DNA of 64,000 nt from Aquipuribacter nitratireducens. GTDB lineage: Bacteria; Actinomycetota; Actinomycetes; Actinomycetales; JBBAYJ01. A program made the translations under genes and the position numbers. The stretch lies in the NCBI RefSeq assembly GCF_037860835.1, contig NZ_JBBEOG010000001.1, positions 558,001 to 622,000 of the forward strand, written 5' to 3'. The notes beneath the pieces were generated by a model. That model had not been told where the DNA came from. It searched no databases and was given only the letters and a program-made list of their open reading frames with translations. Positions 21,009 through 29,538 of the stretch are shown here, piece after piece. Within the stretch, counting starts at the first letter, position 1. Each line of letters opens with the position of its first letter.

Positions 21009-21964
21009 GACGGCTCCTCCTGGTGCTCCGGTGGTCGGACGCCCGCCGCGGCGAGCACGTCGACGAGGTCGGCGGCGAGGCGGTCGGGGTGCTGCAGGTG
21101 CAGGTCGTGGTGGGCGTCGTCGTACCGCCGCAGGAGCGGGTGCGACAGTCCCGCGACGGCCTCGGCGACGCGGTCCGCGGACGGCTGACGGCCCGCGGGT
21201 GCGAGCAGGACGGGGACGGTCACCGCCGGGTACAGCGTGCGCGGGTCCTGCGCGTGCATCGAGCGGAGGATCCGCTCGTGGGACGCGAGCGGGAGCACGT
21301 TGCGGACGCGGCCGTCGGGGTCGCCGGGTGGCTCGCTCGTGAGGTTGGCGAGCACCGCGGGCAGGGCGTGCGGGCCCCAGTCCGCCAAGGCGGTGGCCAG
21401 CCGGTCCTCGGCGTCCCGCCACGTCGCGCCGTCCCAGCCCGGCGGTGCGAGCCGGCGCCACACCTGCTCGAACGGCTCGTCGCCGTCGAAGCGGAGCCAG
21501 CCGCCGTCGACGAGCGCGAGGGCAGCGACGCCCTCGACCCCCCGCGCCGCCGCCTCGAGCACGACGTTGCCGCCCCACGACTGCCCCGCGAGCACGACGG
21601 GCAGCCCGGAGAAGGCGTGCTCGGAGCGCAGCAGCCCCACGAGCGCGGCGACGTCGCCCGCCGCCGTCGGGGTGTCGACGGTCCCCGCCGTGCGGGGCGC
21701 GTCGGGCAGCGTCGCGCTCGCGCCGTGCTCGCGCTGGTCGACGGCGACCGAGGCGACACCGTGCCGGGCGAGCGCCGCGGCGCACGCGTCCCACATGCGG
21801 GCGTTGGAGGCGAGGCCGTGGACCAGGACGGCGAGCGCCCACGGCCCGCCGACGGGCACGGTGCGCCGCACCGCGAGGTGGACGTCGCGCCCGGGGAGGG
21901 CGACGACGTCGGGCACGACGTCGGGCACGGCCGCGCCGGCCGGGCGGGTCGGTTCGGCGCTCAC
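21005..21964 (-). CDS. Alpha/beta-fold hydrolase
   Basis: This 319-residue protein has the classical order of alpha/beta hydrolases: LAVLVHGLASNARMWDACAAALARHG with the HG oxyanion region, VDQREHGAS, the nucleophile elbow LAGQSWGGNVVLEAA (Ser of GQSWGG), VPVLLAPAG and a late His in DDAHHDLHLQHP. The substrate is unknown. It starts with GTG inside the stop of the upstream Gfo/Idh gene and ends inside the start of the next gene, so it is translationally coupled at both ends. Confidence 0.82.
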   Translation of the reverse strand: MSAEPTRPAGAAVPDVVPDVVALPGRDVHLAVRRTVPVGGPWALAVLVHGLASNARMWDACAAALARHGVASVAVDQREHGASATLPDAPRTAGTVDTPTAAGDVAALVGLLRSEHAFSGLPVVLAGQSWGGNVVLEAAARGVEGVAALALVDGGWLRFDGDEPFEQVWRRLAPPGWDGATWRDAEDRLATALADWGPHALPAVLANLTSEPPGDPDGRVRNVLPLASHERILRSMHAQDPRTLYPAVTVPVLLAPAGRQPSADRVAEAVAGLSHPLLRRYDDAHHDLHLQHPDRLAADLVDVLAAAGVRPPEHQEEPS

Positions 21965-23022
21965 GTGGTCGGCGACCCGACCACGCGTGCCCGGAGCGTC
22001 GACACGGCGGTCGCGATGTCGATGCTGTCCTGGGCGGACGGCAGCCACGTGCGCTCGCCCCGCACCGCCCGGGCGACACCCTCGACCATGAGCCGGTAGG
22101 GGTCGACCGCGTCGAAGGTCTCCGTCGTCCGTTCCGCGCTGAGGTGGCCCTCGTCGTCGAGCGGGCGCACGTGCAGCTCGCACGGCGCGTCCTTCGCCGT
22201 GAACGAGGGCGAGCCCAGGACGAGGGCCGCCTCGTCGCCGTACACGGCGACGAGCTGCTCGTCGCGCCCTGCGATGCCGCAGCGGACGGACGCCGTGCGC
22301 TCCTGGCCCGCGACCGGCTCCGGCGACCCTGCGGGACGCAGTGTGCCGTGCGCCCGCACGTCGACCCCGCCGACCACGTCCCCACCCGCGTCGACGACCT
22401 CGAGTGCTCCCGCGCCCAGCGCCCACCGGCACGCGTCGACGGCGTAGCACCCGACGTCGAGCAGGGCCCCTCCGCCGCGGGCGGGGTCGAGCCGGTAGTT
22501 GCCGGCCATGGCGCCGGTGACGTCGCCGTCGAAGCTGAACTCCGCCTCGACCCGGCCCACCCTGCCGAGGGCCCCGGAGCGCACGAGCTCGACGGCGCGC
22601 TGCGTGCGCGGGTGCCACCGGTACCACCACGCCTCGACGAGGAGCCGCTCCGCGGCCGCGGCGGCGGTGTGCATGCGCGCGGCCTCGTGCTCGTCGAGGC
22701 CGAGGGGCTTCTCGCACAGCACGTGCTTGCCCGCCTCCAGGGCGGCGAGGGTCCACGGCAGGTGCGCGTCGTTGTTCAGACCGACGTACACGACGTCGAC
22801 CTCGGGGTCCTCGAGCAGGGCCCGGTACGCCACGGCGCCGTCGTGCGACCCGGACCCGTACGCCCGCCCGGTCGGTCCGAGCGCCGCCGCCCGCGCCTCG
22901 TCCCGGGCCGCGACGGCCTGCAGGTGGGCGCCCGTGGCCGCGTGCGTCGCCGGCGCGAGCGCCCCGCGGGAGATGCCACCCGCACCGAGCAGACCGACCC
23001 CGACCGACCCGTCGGACCTCAT
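21961..23022 (-). CDS. Gfo/Idh/MocA-family oxidoreductase
   Basis: This 353-residue protein has an N-terminal Rossmann fold (VGVGLLGAGGISRGALAPA, residues 7-25) and the family EKP motif in GKHVLCEKPLGLD (Glu104-Lys105-Pro106). The C-terminal substrate domain contains GGALLDVGCYAVDACRW. Members reduce or oxidise sugars, inositols or related polyols with NAD(P); the substrate here is unknown. Its position downstream of galactose genes fits sugar metabolism. It lies 7 bp after a second member of the family and overlaps the hydrolase gene by 4 bp. Confidence 0.88.
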   Translation of the reverse strand: MRSDGSVGVGLLGAGGISRGALAPATHAATGAHLQAVAARDEARAAALGPTGRAYGSGSHDGAVAYRALLEDPEVDVVYVGLNNDAHLPWTLAALEAGKHVLCEKPLGLDEHEAARMHTAAAAAERLLVEAWWYRWHPRTQRAVELVRSGALGRVGRVEAEFSFDGDVTGAMAGNYRLDPARGGGALLDVGCYAVDACRWALGAGALEVVDAGGDVVGGVDVRAHGTLRPAGSPEPVAGQERTASVRCGIAGRDEQLVAVYGDEAALVLGSPSFTAKDAPCELHVRPLDDEGHLSAERTTETFDAVDPYRLMVEGVARAVRGERTWLPSAQDSIDIATAVSTLRARVVGSPTT

Positions 23023-23029
23023 CGCCGGC

Positions 23030-24703
23030 TCACCTCGGCACCACCGGGCGACCGTCCTCCGCCGCGGAGGTCGAGGCCGCCTCCATGACCGCGAGGACCC
23101 GCCGGCTCGTCGCCCCGGTCACCGACATCGGCAGCCCGAGGAGGAGGTGGTCGGCGAGCTCCCGGTGGAAGGGGTGCGGCGGGGCGCCCGGCGTGGCGAG
23201 CCGCGTGACGGACCCGTCGGCGGCGTGCAGGTCGAGCACGGGCGGGGAGTCCGCAGGCGCGAGGACGTCCTCCTCCAGCGTGCCGACCGCGTTGCGGGAC
23301 ACGATGCGCTCCGTCCGCCACGAGCCGACGACCGCCCCCTCGGTGCCGAGGACGTACCAGCGCGGCTTGAGCGCGGCGGCGAGGTCGGAGTGCGTGAACT
23401 CGGCCTCGGCGCCGTCCTCGAAGCGCACGAGCACGCGGGAGTGGTCGGCGTTCGTCACGTCGAACCACCGGCGCTTGTGCGTCGTCGCGCTCACGTGCGC
23501 GACGGGCGCGGGGAACAGGTCGAGCAGCTGGTCGATGACGTGGGCGCCCCAGTCGTAGAAGGCACCCCCGGAGGCGTCGGCGTCGGAGTGCCAGAGGTTG
23601 CACGGGTGCCCGAAGCCCCCGACGAAGGCCTCGACGTGGAACACCTCGCCGAGTCGCCCGGAGCGGACCGCCCGCGACAGCGCGAGGTGGTCCGGGTCCC
23701 AGCGGCGGTTCTGGTAGACGACGGCGAGCACCTCGGCGTCGGCCGCCGCGTCGAGGACGGCGTCGGCCTCCTCGGTGCGGATCGCGAAGGGCTTCTCCAC
23801 GACGACGTGCTTGCCGGCCCGCACCGCTGCCAGCGCCCACCGGGCGTGCGTGTCCGGGGGGGTCGACACGACGACGAGGTCGACGTCCGGGTCGGCGAGC
23901 ACCGCCTCGGGGTCGTCCGTCGTGCGGACGTCCGGGGCGACGGCGGCGGCGGCGGCGAGCCGTTCGGGGTTGCGGTCGCACACCGCCTCCAGCGACAGCC
24001 CCGTCACCTCGCGGAAGGCGGCGGAGTGCTCGTGCCCGATGGCGCCGTAGCCGAGCAGCGCGGCACGGACGGGGGAGCGGGGGGCGGTGTCGCGCTCGAC
24101 GAGGTCGTGGAGCGCGAGCAGCAGCAGCCTGCGGGCGGGCGGCGACGCGACCCCGGTCGGGGTCGTGCCGAGCGTCCACGTGAGCGTGCGCCCCCGGCGG
24201 GCGGCGACGGGGTGGACCGCGAGACCGACGGCGGCGGTGAGGAGGACCGTGATGTCGTCGGCGAGCTTGTCGACGGTGAGGACCCGGTCGCGCACGTGGA
24301 CGTGCTCACCGAGGTGCGCGCCCGTGCCGTGGCGGTGGTCGACGAGCCGCGCGGCGAGGGCGCCGGCGTCGCGGCCGGCGCGCACCCGCACGTCGTGGGC
24401 CGGTGTCGGGGCACCGTGGACGACGCCGGTGAGGTCCTGCCACACCGCGCCGGTGTCGCTGCCGAGCGTGGGGCCGGCGAGCACGAGGGGCCGCCCGCTC
24501 GCGACGAGCCGGTCCCGCACGGCGGGGTCGCCCGGACGGTCCGTCCACACGAGGACGGCGTCCGCGGCCGCCGGGTCGGGGGTCTCCGCCACGCCTGCGC
24601 CACTGAGACCGTCGCGGAGGTCGGCGACGGCGTCGGCGAGGTGGGCGTCACCGAGGTCGACGTACCAGTGCAGCCGCAGCCGCACGCGCCCGGGCGTCCT
24701 CAC
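23030..24703 (-). CDS. Gfo/Idh/MocA-family oxidoreductase with extra N-terminal domain
   Basis: At 557 residues this is about 200 longer than the usual family member. The Rossmann fold starts only at residue 211 (PVRAALLGYGAIGHEHSAAF), with EKP at 303-305 in AGKHVVVEKPFAI and the substrate-domain motif GGAFYDWGAHVIDQLLDLF. Residues 1-210 are a separate alpha/beta region (VRLRLHWYVDLGDAHLADAV, DAVLVWTDRPGDP, GRPLVLAGPTLG) that looks like a GATase- or ThuA-like fold, but I cannot place it firmly. The GTG at 24703 has TAGGTT 6 nt upstream, made partly from the stop codon of the previous gene. Confidence 0.82.
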   Translation of the reverse strand: MRTPGRVRLRLHWYVDLGDAHLADAVADLRDGLSGAGVAETPDPAAADAVLVWTDRPGDPAVRDRLVASGRPLVLAGPTLGSDTGAVWQDLTGVVHGAPTPAHDVRVRAGRDAGALAARLVDHRHGTGAHLGEHVHVRDRVLTVDKLADDITVLLTAAVGLAVHPVAARRGRTLTWTLGTTPTGVASPPARRLLLLALHDLVERDTAPRSPVRAALLGYGAIGHEHSAAFREVTGLSLEAVCDRNPERLAAAAAVAPDVRTTDDPEAVLADPDVDLVVVSTPPDTHARWALAAVRAGKHVVVEKPFAIRTEEADAVLDAAADAEVLAVVYQNRRWDPDHLALSRAVRSGRLGEVFHVEAFVGGFGHPCNLWHSDADASGGAFYDWGAHVIDQLLDLFPAPVAHVSATTHKRRWFDVTNADHSRVLVRFEDGAEAEFTHSDLAAALKPRWYVLGTEGAVVGSWRTERIVSRNAVGTLEEDVLAPADSPPVLDLHAADGSVTRLATPGAPPHPFHRELADHLLLGLPMSVTGATSRRVLAVMEAASTSAAEDGRPVVPR

Positions 24704-24709
24704 GTCACC

Positions 24710-24715
24710 AACCTA
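24710..24715 (-). promoter_or_regulatory. Leaderless-type -10 hexamer (TAGGTT) sharing the flavoprotein stop
   Basis: On the minus strand the TAG stop of the flavoprotein gene (24715-24713) plus GTT forms TAGGTT, 6 nt before the GTG of the long Gfo/Idh/MocA gene. Confidence 0.5.
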
Positions 24716-26209
24716 CGACGGCACCCGCCCGGTCCGCTCGGCCGCCGCGATCGCGGCCGGCGTGACGACCTCCGACCACGTGGGGAACGCCCGCACGTGC
24801 CCGGCGAGGAACCCGATGTCGCACCGCGCGGCGATGGCGAGGGCGAGCTCGCCCGCCCACGAGTCCGCCTGCGCCCCGACGGCGGCGGCCCCGAGCAGCC
24901 GCCCGTCGGCCCGGTCGACGACGAGCCGGAGGCGGGCGGGGGCCGCGGGCCCGTCGTCGCCGGGCCGGGCGAGGTCCTCGAGGAACCACCGCGCGGTGCC
25001 GTCGAGGTCCTGGTCGCACGCGACGACGTCGTGGCCGGCGTCCCGGGCGGCCGACTCCCCGAGACCGACCGAGAACAGCGGGGGGTCGGTGTACACCGCG
25101 CGGGGCGCCGCCCAGTCGCGGGCCCGCACGTCGTGCCCCTGCAGCCGCGCGAGGACCACCCGTGCGTGCGCGTTCGCGGTGTGCGTGTACGCCGGCCCGC
25201 CCGTGACGTCCCCGACCGCGAAGACGCCGTCGACCGGGGAGCCGTCACCGCCGAGGACACGGCACGCGTCGTCGACGCGCACGGCGCCCTTCTCCACCTG
25301 CACCCCCAGCGTCTCGAGGCCGAGGTCGTCGCCGGCCGGGGCGCGGCCGGTGACGACGAGGACGCGGTCCACGTCGACGGTCTCCGCCGGCGCGTCCTCC
25401 CGCTGCAGCCGCCCGCGCACCACGCCGTCGACGGTCTCCACCGACGCGAGCGTCGTGCCCGTCCGCACGTCGACCCCGCTCGCGCGCAGGTGCGCGGCCA
25501 TCGCCTCGCCGACCCACGGGTCCTCGCCGCCGAGCAGGGCGGGGGCGGTCTCGACGAGCACGACGCGCGTGCCGAAGGACGCGTACGCCTGGGACAGCTC
25601 GCAGCCCACCGCCCCGCCGCCGAGGACGAGGAGCCGGTCCGGGCGCTCCGGGGAGGCCAGGGCGTCGTCGGAGGTCCACACCGGGGCCCCGGCGAGGCCC
25701 GGCAGGTCGGGGACCACGGCGCGGGACCCGGTCCCCACGACGAGGGCACGCCGCCACCGCACGACCCGCCGGCCGCCGTCGGGCGTCGCCACCGTCACCT
25801 CGCCCGAGGCGCTCACCCGGCCCCGGCCCCGGACGAGCGTCGCCCCCGACTCCCGGACGTCGTCGGCGTGGCCGGAGTCGTCGCGGTGCTCGGCCGCCTC
25901 GTCGCGCAGCCCGACGGCGTCGCGCCAGGCCGCCGCCAGCGCCTCGCCCTCGAGCCCGGCACGGCGCGCCCGGGCCGCGGCGAGCAGGAGCGCCTTGCTC
26001 GGCACGCACGCGAGGAAGGGGCACTCACCGCCGACGAGACCGTCGGCGACCGCCGCGACGCTCATCCCCGCGCGGGCCGCCTCCGTCGCGAGGAGCTCGC
26101 CCCCGGAGCCGACGCCGAGGACGACGACGTCGAACGTGTCCGTGCTGTCGGGCTGGTCCGTGCTCTCCGGCTGGTCGCTGCTGTCGGCGCTCTCGGGCTG
26201 GTCCGGCAT
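24713..26209 (-). CDS. FAD/NAD(P)-disulfide oxidoreductase-family protein
   Basis: This is a two-dinucleotide-binding-domain flavoprotein of the dihydrolipoamide dehydrogenase family, 498 residues from ATG 26209. It shows the FAD fold FDVVVLGVGSGGELLATEA, the redox pair in GGECPFLACVPSK (Cys-x4-Cys), the NAD fold RLLVLGGGAVGCELSQAYASFG and the second FAD motif VFAVGDVTGG. The C-terminal base, normally His in HPTxxE, is replaced: FPTWSE has Phe at that position. It may therefore not act on lipoamide; the partner is unknown. A DQPES-type repeated, acidic N-terminal tail of about 25 residues precedes the fold. Confidence 0.85.
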   Translation of the reverse strand: MPDQPESADSSDQPESTDQPDSTDTFDVVVLGVGSGGELLATEAARAGMSVAAVADGLVGGECPFLACVPSKALLLAAARARRAGLEGEALAAAWRDAVGLRDEAAEHRDDSGHADDVRESGATLVRGRGRVSASGEVTVATPDGGRRVVRWRRALVVGTGSRAVVPDLPGLAGAPVWTSDDALASPERPDRLLVLGGGAVGCELSQAYASFGTRVVLVETAPALLGGEDPWVGEAMAAHLRASGVDVRTGTTLASVETVDGVVRGRLQREDAPAETVDVDRVLVVTGRAPAGDDLGLETLGVQVEKGAVRVDDACRVLGGDGSPVDGVFAVGDVTGGPAYTHTANAHARVVLARLQGHDVRARDWAAPRAVYTDPPLFSVGLGESAARDAGHDVVACDQDLDGTARWFLEDLARPGDDGPAAPARLRLVVDRADGRLLGAAAVGAQADSWAGELALAIAARCDIGFLAGHVRAFPTWSEVVTPAAIAAAERTGRVPS

Positions 26210-26258
26210 GCGGCCAGCGTGCCCCGCCGCCCGGGGCGCGGCCACCGGGCGGCGGCGC

Positions 26259-27482
26259 TCAGGCCACGCGTCCGGCGGGCGCGCTGGGCCGGACGCGCAG
26301 GACCTGCGGCTGCCGGTGCCCGGCGTCCGAGGCCGCGCGGGTGACGGCCTCCGCGAGGGCGTCGCTCCCGCCCGGCGGGGCGAGGACGACGGCGGACCCG
26401 CCGAACCCGCCACCGGTCATGCGGGCTCCCGGTGACCCCGCGACGAGGGCGCTGTCGACGACGAGGTCGAGCTCGGGGGTCGAGATGCGGAAGTCGTCCC
26501 GCATCGAGGCGTGCGAGGCGACGAGGGCCGGACCGGCGCCGGCGAGCGTGCCCGCCCTCAGGTGCGCGACGACCTCGTGGACGCGACCGACCTCGGTGAG
26601 GACGTGGCGCACCGCACGCCGCAGCTCGTCGTCCGGCAGCCGCGGCAGCACGTGGTCGAGGACGACGGCGTCGTCGACGGCGGCACCCGGCAGGAGGTCG
26701 GCGAGGCGGTCGACGCCGAGCAGCCCGGCGGCGCGCTCGCACGTGCTGCGCCTGCCGCCGTACTGCCCGTCGGTGAGGGCGTGGTGGGTGCGGGTGTCGA
26801 CGACGAGGAGCTCGGCGTCGGCGGGCACCGGCACGTGCTCGACGTCGAACGTCGCGCAGTCGAGCAGCAGGACCGCGCCGTCACGGGCCCGCAGGGACAC
26901 CGCCTGGTCCATGCCGCCCGTCGGGGCGCCGGCGAACTCGTTCTCGGCCCGGACGCACGCCGCGGCGAGGGACCGGCGCGCCACGTCGTCGTCGGGCAGG
27001 CCCGCAAGCCCCGCGACGGCGACGGCGACGGCGCACGTGAGGGACGCCGACGACGACAGCCCCGCCCCCAGGGGCACGCGGCCGTCGACCACGAGGTCGA
27101 GACCCGGCACGTCGTGGGGTCCGACGAGCCCCACCTCGGCGAGCGCCCACACGACCCCAGCGGCGTACGCGGCCCACCCGGGGACCCCGCCCGGCGCGAG
27201 GCCGGCGACGGGACCCTCCCACCGTGAGCCGTCCTGCCGCGAGGCGAGGCGCAGGAGCCCGTCGTCACGACGTCGCGCCGCGACCAGGCCGCGGTGGGGG
27301 ATGGCGAAGGGCAGGACCGGGCCGCCGTTGTAGTCGACGTGCTCCCCGACGAGGTTGACGCGCCCGGGTGCCGCCCACACGCCGTCGGGTCGTCCGCCGA
27401 CCAGCGTGGTGAAGGCGTCGAGGACGTCGTCGAGGTGCGCGTGCGGCTCGGGCGCCGGGGCCCAGAGGACGTCGGTGCTCAC
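26259..27482 (-). CDS. galK: Galactokinase
   Basis: GalK phosphorylates galactose at C1, the first step of the Leloir pathway. The 407-residue GHMP kinase has the galactokinase signature GRVNLVGEHVDYNGG near residues 40-54, the ATP loop PLGAGLSSSASL, the catalytic region PTGGMDQAVSL with its Asp, and the C-terminal GARMTGGGFGGSAV. The frame is open well upstream, but GTG 27482 begins the conserved N-terminus and overlaps the galT stop by 4 bp. It lies in the GH42-deoR-galT-galK operon. Confidence 0.96.
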   Translation of the reverse strand: MSTDVLWAPAPEPHAHLDDVLDAFTTLVGGRPDGVWAAPGRVNLVGEHVDYNGGPVLPFAIPHRGLVAARRRDDGLLRLASRQDGSRWEGPVAGLAPGGVPGWAAYAAGVVWALAEVGLVGPHDVPGLDLVVDGRVPLGAGLSSSASLTCAVAVAVAGLAGLPDDDVARRSLAAACVRAENEFAGAPTGGMDQAVSLRARDGAVLLLDCATFDVEHVPVPADAELLVVDTRTHHALTDGQYGGRRSTCERAAGLLGVDRLADLLPGAAVDDAVVLDHVLPRLPDDELRRAVRHVLTEVGRVHEVVAHLRAGTLAGAGPALVASHASMRDDFRISTPELDLVVDSALVAGSPGARMTGGGFGGSAVVLAPPGGSDALAEAVTRAASDAGHRQPQVLRVRPSAPAGRVA

Positions 27483-28708
27483 GCCCCGCTGCCCCCGGCC
27501 GGTGCGGGATCCGCCCGATCGGTGCGGACGAGCTCGGCGAACCGGTCGGCGATCCGCTCCGGCGTCGTGTCGGACACCCACGCCCCCTGCCCGGACTCCG
27601 AGCCCGCGAGGAACTTCAGCTTGCCCGCCGCCCGCAGCACGGAGAACACCTGCAGGTGCAGCCGGGGGAGTGCGGCGGGGTCGCCGTCGCGCTCCGGGCC
27701 CACGGGCGCGGCGAACCACCCCGCGATGTACGGCAGCGTGACGGGCGAGCCGTCCTCGCCCTCGAAGAACCGGTCGAGCAGCCGCAGCAGGCGCGGGTAG
27801 AGGAGCGCGAGCTCGTCGCGCTCGGCGTCGTCGAGGCCCGCGAGGTCGAGGACGTGGCGGTGCGGCACGAGGTGGACCTCGACGGGCCAACGGGCGGCCG
27901 CGGGCACGAACGCCGTCCAGTGCTCCCCGGTGAGGACGACGCGGCGGGTGCTGCGGCGCTCGGCGGCGAGGACGTCGCCCAGGAGGTCGCGGCCCGTCGC
28001 CGCGTGGTGCTCGGCCGCGCGCGCGGCGTGCTGCGCGCTGCGCGGGGGCACGTACGGGTAGGCGTAGACCTGTCCGTGCGGGTGCGTGAGCGTGACGCCG
28101 ATCTCGCGCCCGCGGTTCTCGAAGCAGAACACCGAGCGGACCGCGGGCAGACGCGACAGCTCCGCGGTGCGGTCGGCCCACGCCTCGACGACGGTGCGCA
28201 CCCGGGCGGGGTGCAGGTCGGCGAACGTCGACTCGTGGTCGGCGGTGAAGCACACGACCTCGCAACGCCCCGCGGCGGCGTCCTCCGGCCACAGGGCCTC
28301 GCCGTCGACGAGGCCGGCGGGCTCGGGGTCGCGGGGGTTGAGGGAGGGGAAGCGGTTCTCGAAGACGACGACGTCGTAGTCGGCCGCCGGCACCTCGCTC
28401 GGCGTCCCACCCGGTGCGGTCGGGCACAGCGGGCACGCCTCGCGCGGCGGCAGGTGGGTGCGGTTCATCCGGTGCGAGGCCAGCGGCACCCACTCCCCGG
28501 TCAGCGGGTCCCGGCGCATGCGGGCCGCGGGCCCGAGCGGCGGCAGGTCGCGCGTGTCGTCGCCCGGTCGGGTCCGCCCCGACACCCACGGCTCGGTGTC
28601 GTCGAAGTAGAACAGCTCCCGACCGTCGGACAGCAGCACGCGGCTGCGGTGCACCCGGTGCCCGGCGAGGGCCGGGTCGCGGGCGTGGTCGTGCGGGCGT
28701 GTCGTCAT
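27479..28708 (-). CDS. galT: Galactose-1-phosphate uridylyltransferase
   Basis: GalT exchanges UMP between UDP-glucose and galactose-1-phosphate. The 409-residue protein has the zinc-type CPLC pair (Cys92, Cys95), DYDVVVFENRFPSL, and the active-site His209-Pro-His211 in LTHPHGQVYAYPYVPP; the second His is uridylylated in this family. ATG 28708 has GGAGG a few bases upstream and overlaps the deoR stop. No galE is visible in the window, so the epimerase must be elsewhere. Confidence 0.96.
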   Translation of the reverse strand: MTTRPHDHARDPALAGHRVHRSRVLLSDGRELFYFDDTEPWVSGRTRPGDDTRDLPPLGPAARMRRDPLTGEWVPLASHRMNRTHLPPREACPLCPTAPGGTPSEVPAADYDVVVFENRFPSLNPRDPEPAGLVDGEALWPEDAAAGRCEVVCFTADHESTFADLHPARVRTVVEAWADRTAELSRLPAVRSVFCFENRGREIGVTLTHPHGQVYAYPYVPPRSAQHAARAAEHHAATGRDLLGDVLAAERRSTRRVVLTGEHWTAFVPAAARWPVEVHLVPHRHVLDLAGLDDAERDELALLYPRLLRLLDRFFEGEDGSPVTLPYIAGWFAAPVGPERDGDPAALPRLHLQVFSVLRAAGKLKFLAGSESGQGAWVSDTTPERIADRFAELVRTDRADPAPAGGSGA

Positions 28709-29538
28709 GCGTGACCTCCGGCGGTGGGCGGGATCTCGGCGTCCGCCCCGGCGTCGTGGACGTCGGCGACGAGGAGCCGCCCGACGTGGGTGCTGAGCAT
28801 GGCGCGGTCCGCCGCGCCGAGCCCGGAGTCGGACACGAGCACGTCGACGTCGTCGAGGGGGACGATCGTCGACAGCCCGACGAGCCGGAGCTTCGTGTGG
28901 TCGCTCACCACGACGGTCCGTCCCGCCGCGGCGATCATCGCCTTGTTGGTCGCCGCCTCGACCATGTTCGGGCTCGTGCACCCCGTGCGCTCCGAGAAGC
29001 CGTGCACCCCCAGGAAGAGGGTGTCGACGTGGAGGTCGCGGAGCGCCTGCACCGCGACCGGACCGACGAGCGCGTCCGAGGGCGTCCGGGTGCCGCCGGT
29101 GAGGACGACCGTGCGGTCCCGCCGCTCGGGGTCGTGGAGGGCGTCGGCGACCGGCACGGAGTTCGTCACGACCGTGAGGTCGGGCACCTCCCGCAGCTGC
29201 TCGGCGAGGGCGAGGGTCGTCGTGCCCGCGGACAGCGCGACCGACGACCCGGGCGGTACGAGGGTGGCGGCGAGCCGGGCGATCGCGAGCTTCTCCTCCC
29301 GCTGCTCCCCGAGCTTGGTGCGGAACTCCGGCTCGAAGCTCGAGTGCGGGGCGTCGGCGAGGGTGGCGCCGCCGTGCACCCGCACGACGAGACCCCGGTC
29401 GGCGAGCTGGGCGATGTCGCGGCGCACCGTCATGTCGGACACGCCGAGCTCCTCGACGAGGGCGCTCACGCGCACCGCGCCGTCACGGCGGACCTGGTCG
29501 AGGATCGCCTGCTGGCGCTGCCGCGCCAACGCGCTCAC
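28705..29538 (-). CDS. DeoR-family transcriptional regulator of the galactoside locus
   Basis: This 277-residue regulator has the DeoR helix-turn-helix at the N-terminus (RQQAILDQVRRDGAVRVSALV, LGVSDMTVRRDIAQLADRGLV, RVHGGA) and the sugar-phosphate-binding DeoRC domain (ALSAGTTTLALAEQL, LTVVTNSVPVADAL, FLGVHGFSERTGCTSPN). Such proteins are usually repressors released by a phosphorylated sugar. It sits between the beta-galactosidase and galT, coupled to both by 4-bp overlaps. It is the natural candidate to bind the palindrome at 31628-31640. Confidence 0.9.
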   Translation of the reverse strand: MSALARQRQQAILDQVRRDGAVRVSALVEELGVSDMTVRRDIAQLADRGLVVRVHGGATLADAPHSSFEPEFRTKLGEQREEKLAIARLAATLVPPGSSVALSAGTTTLALAEQLREVPDLTVVTNSVPVADALHDPERRDRTVVLTGGTRTPSDALVGPVAVQALRDLHVDTLFLGVHGFSERTGCTSPNMVEAATNKAMIAAAGRTVVVSDHTKLRLVGLSTIVPLDDVDVLVSDSGLGAADRAMLSTHVGRLLVADVHDAGADAEIPPTAGGHA

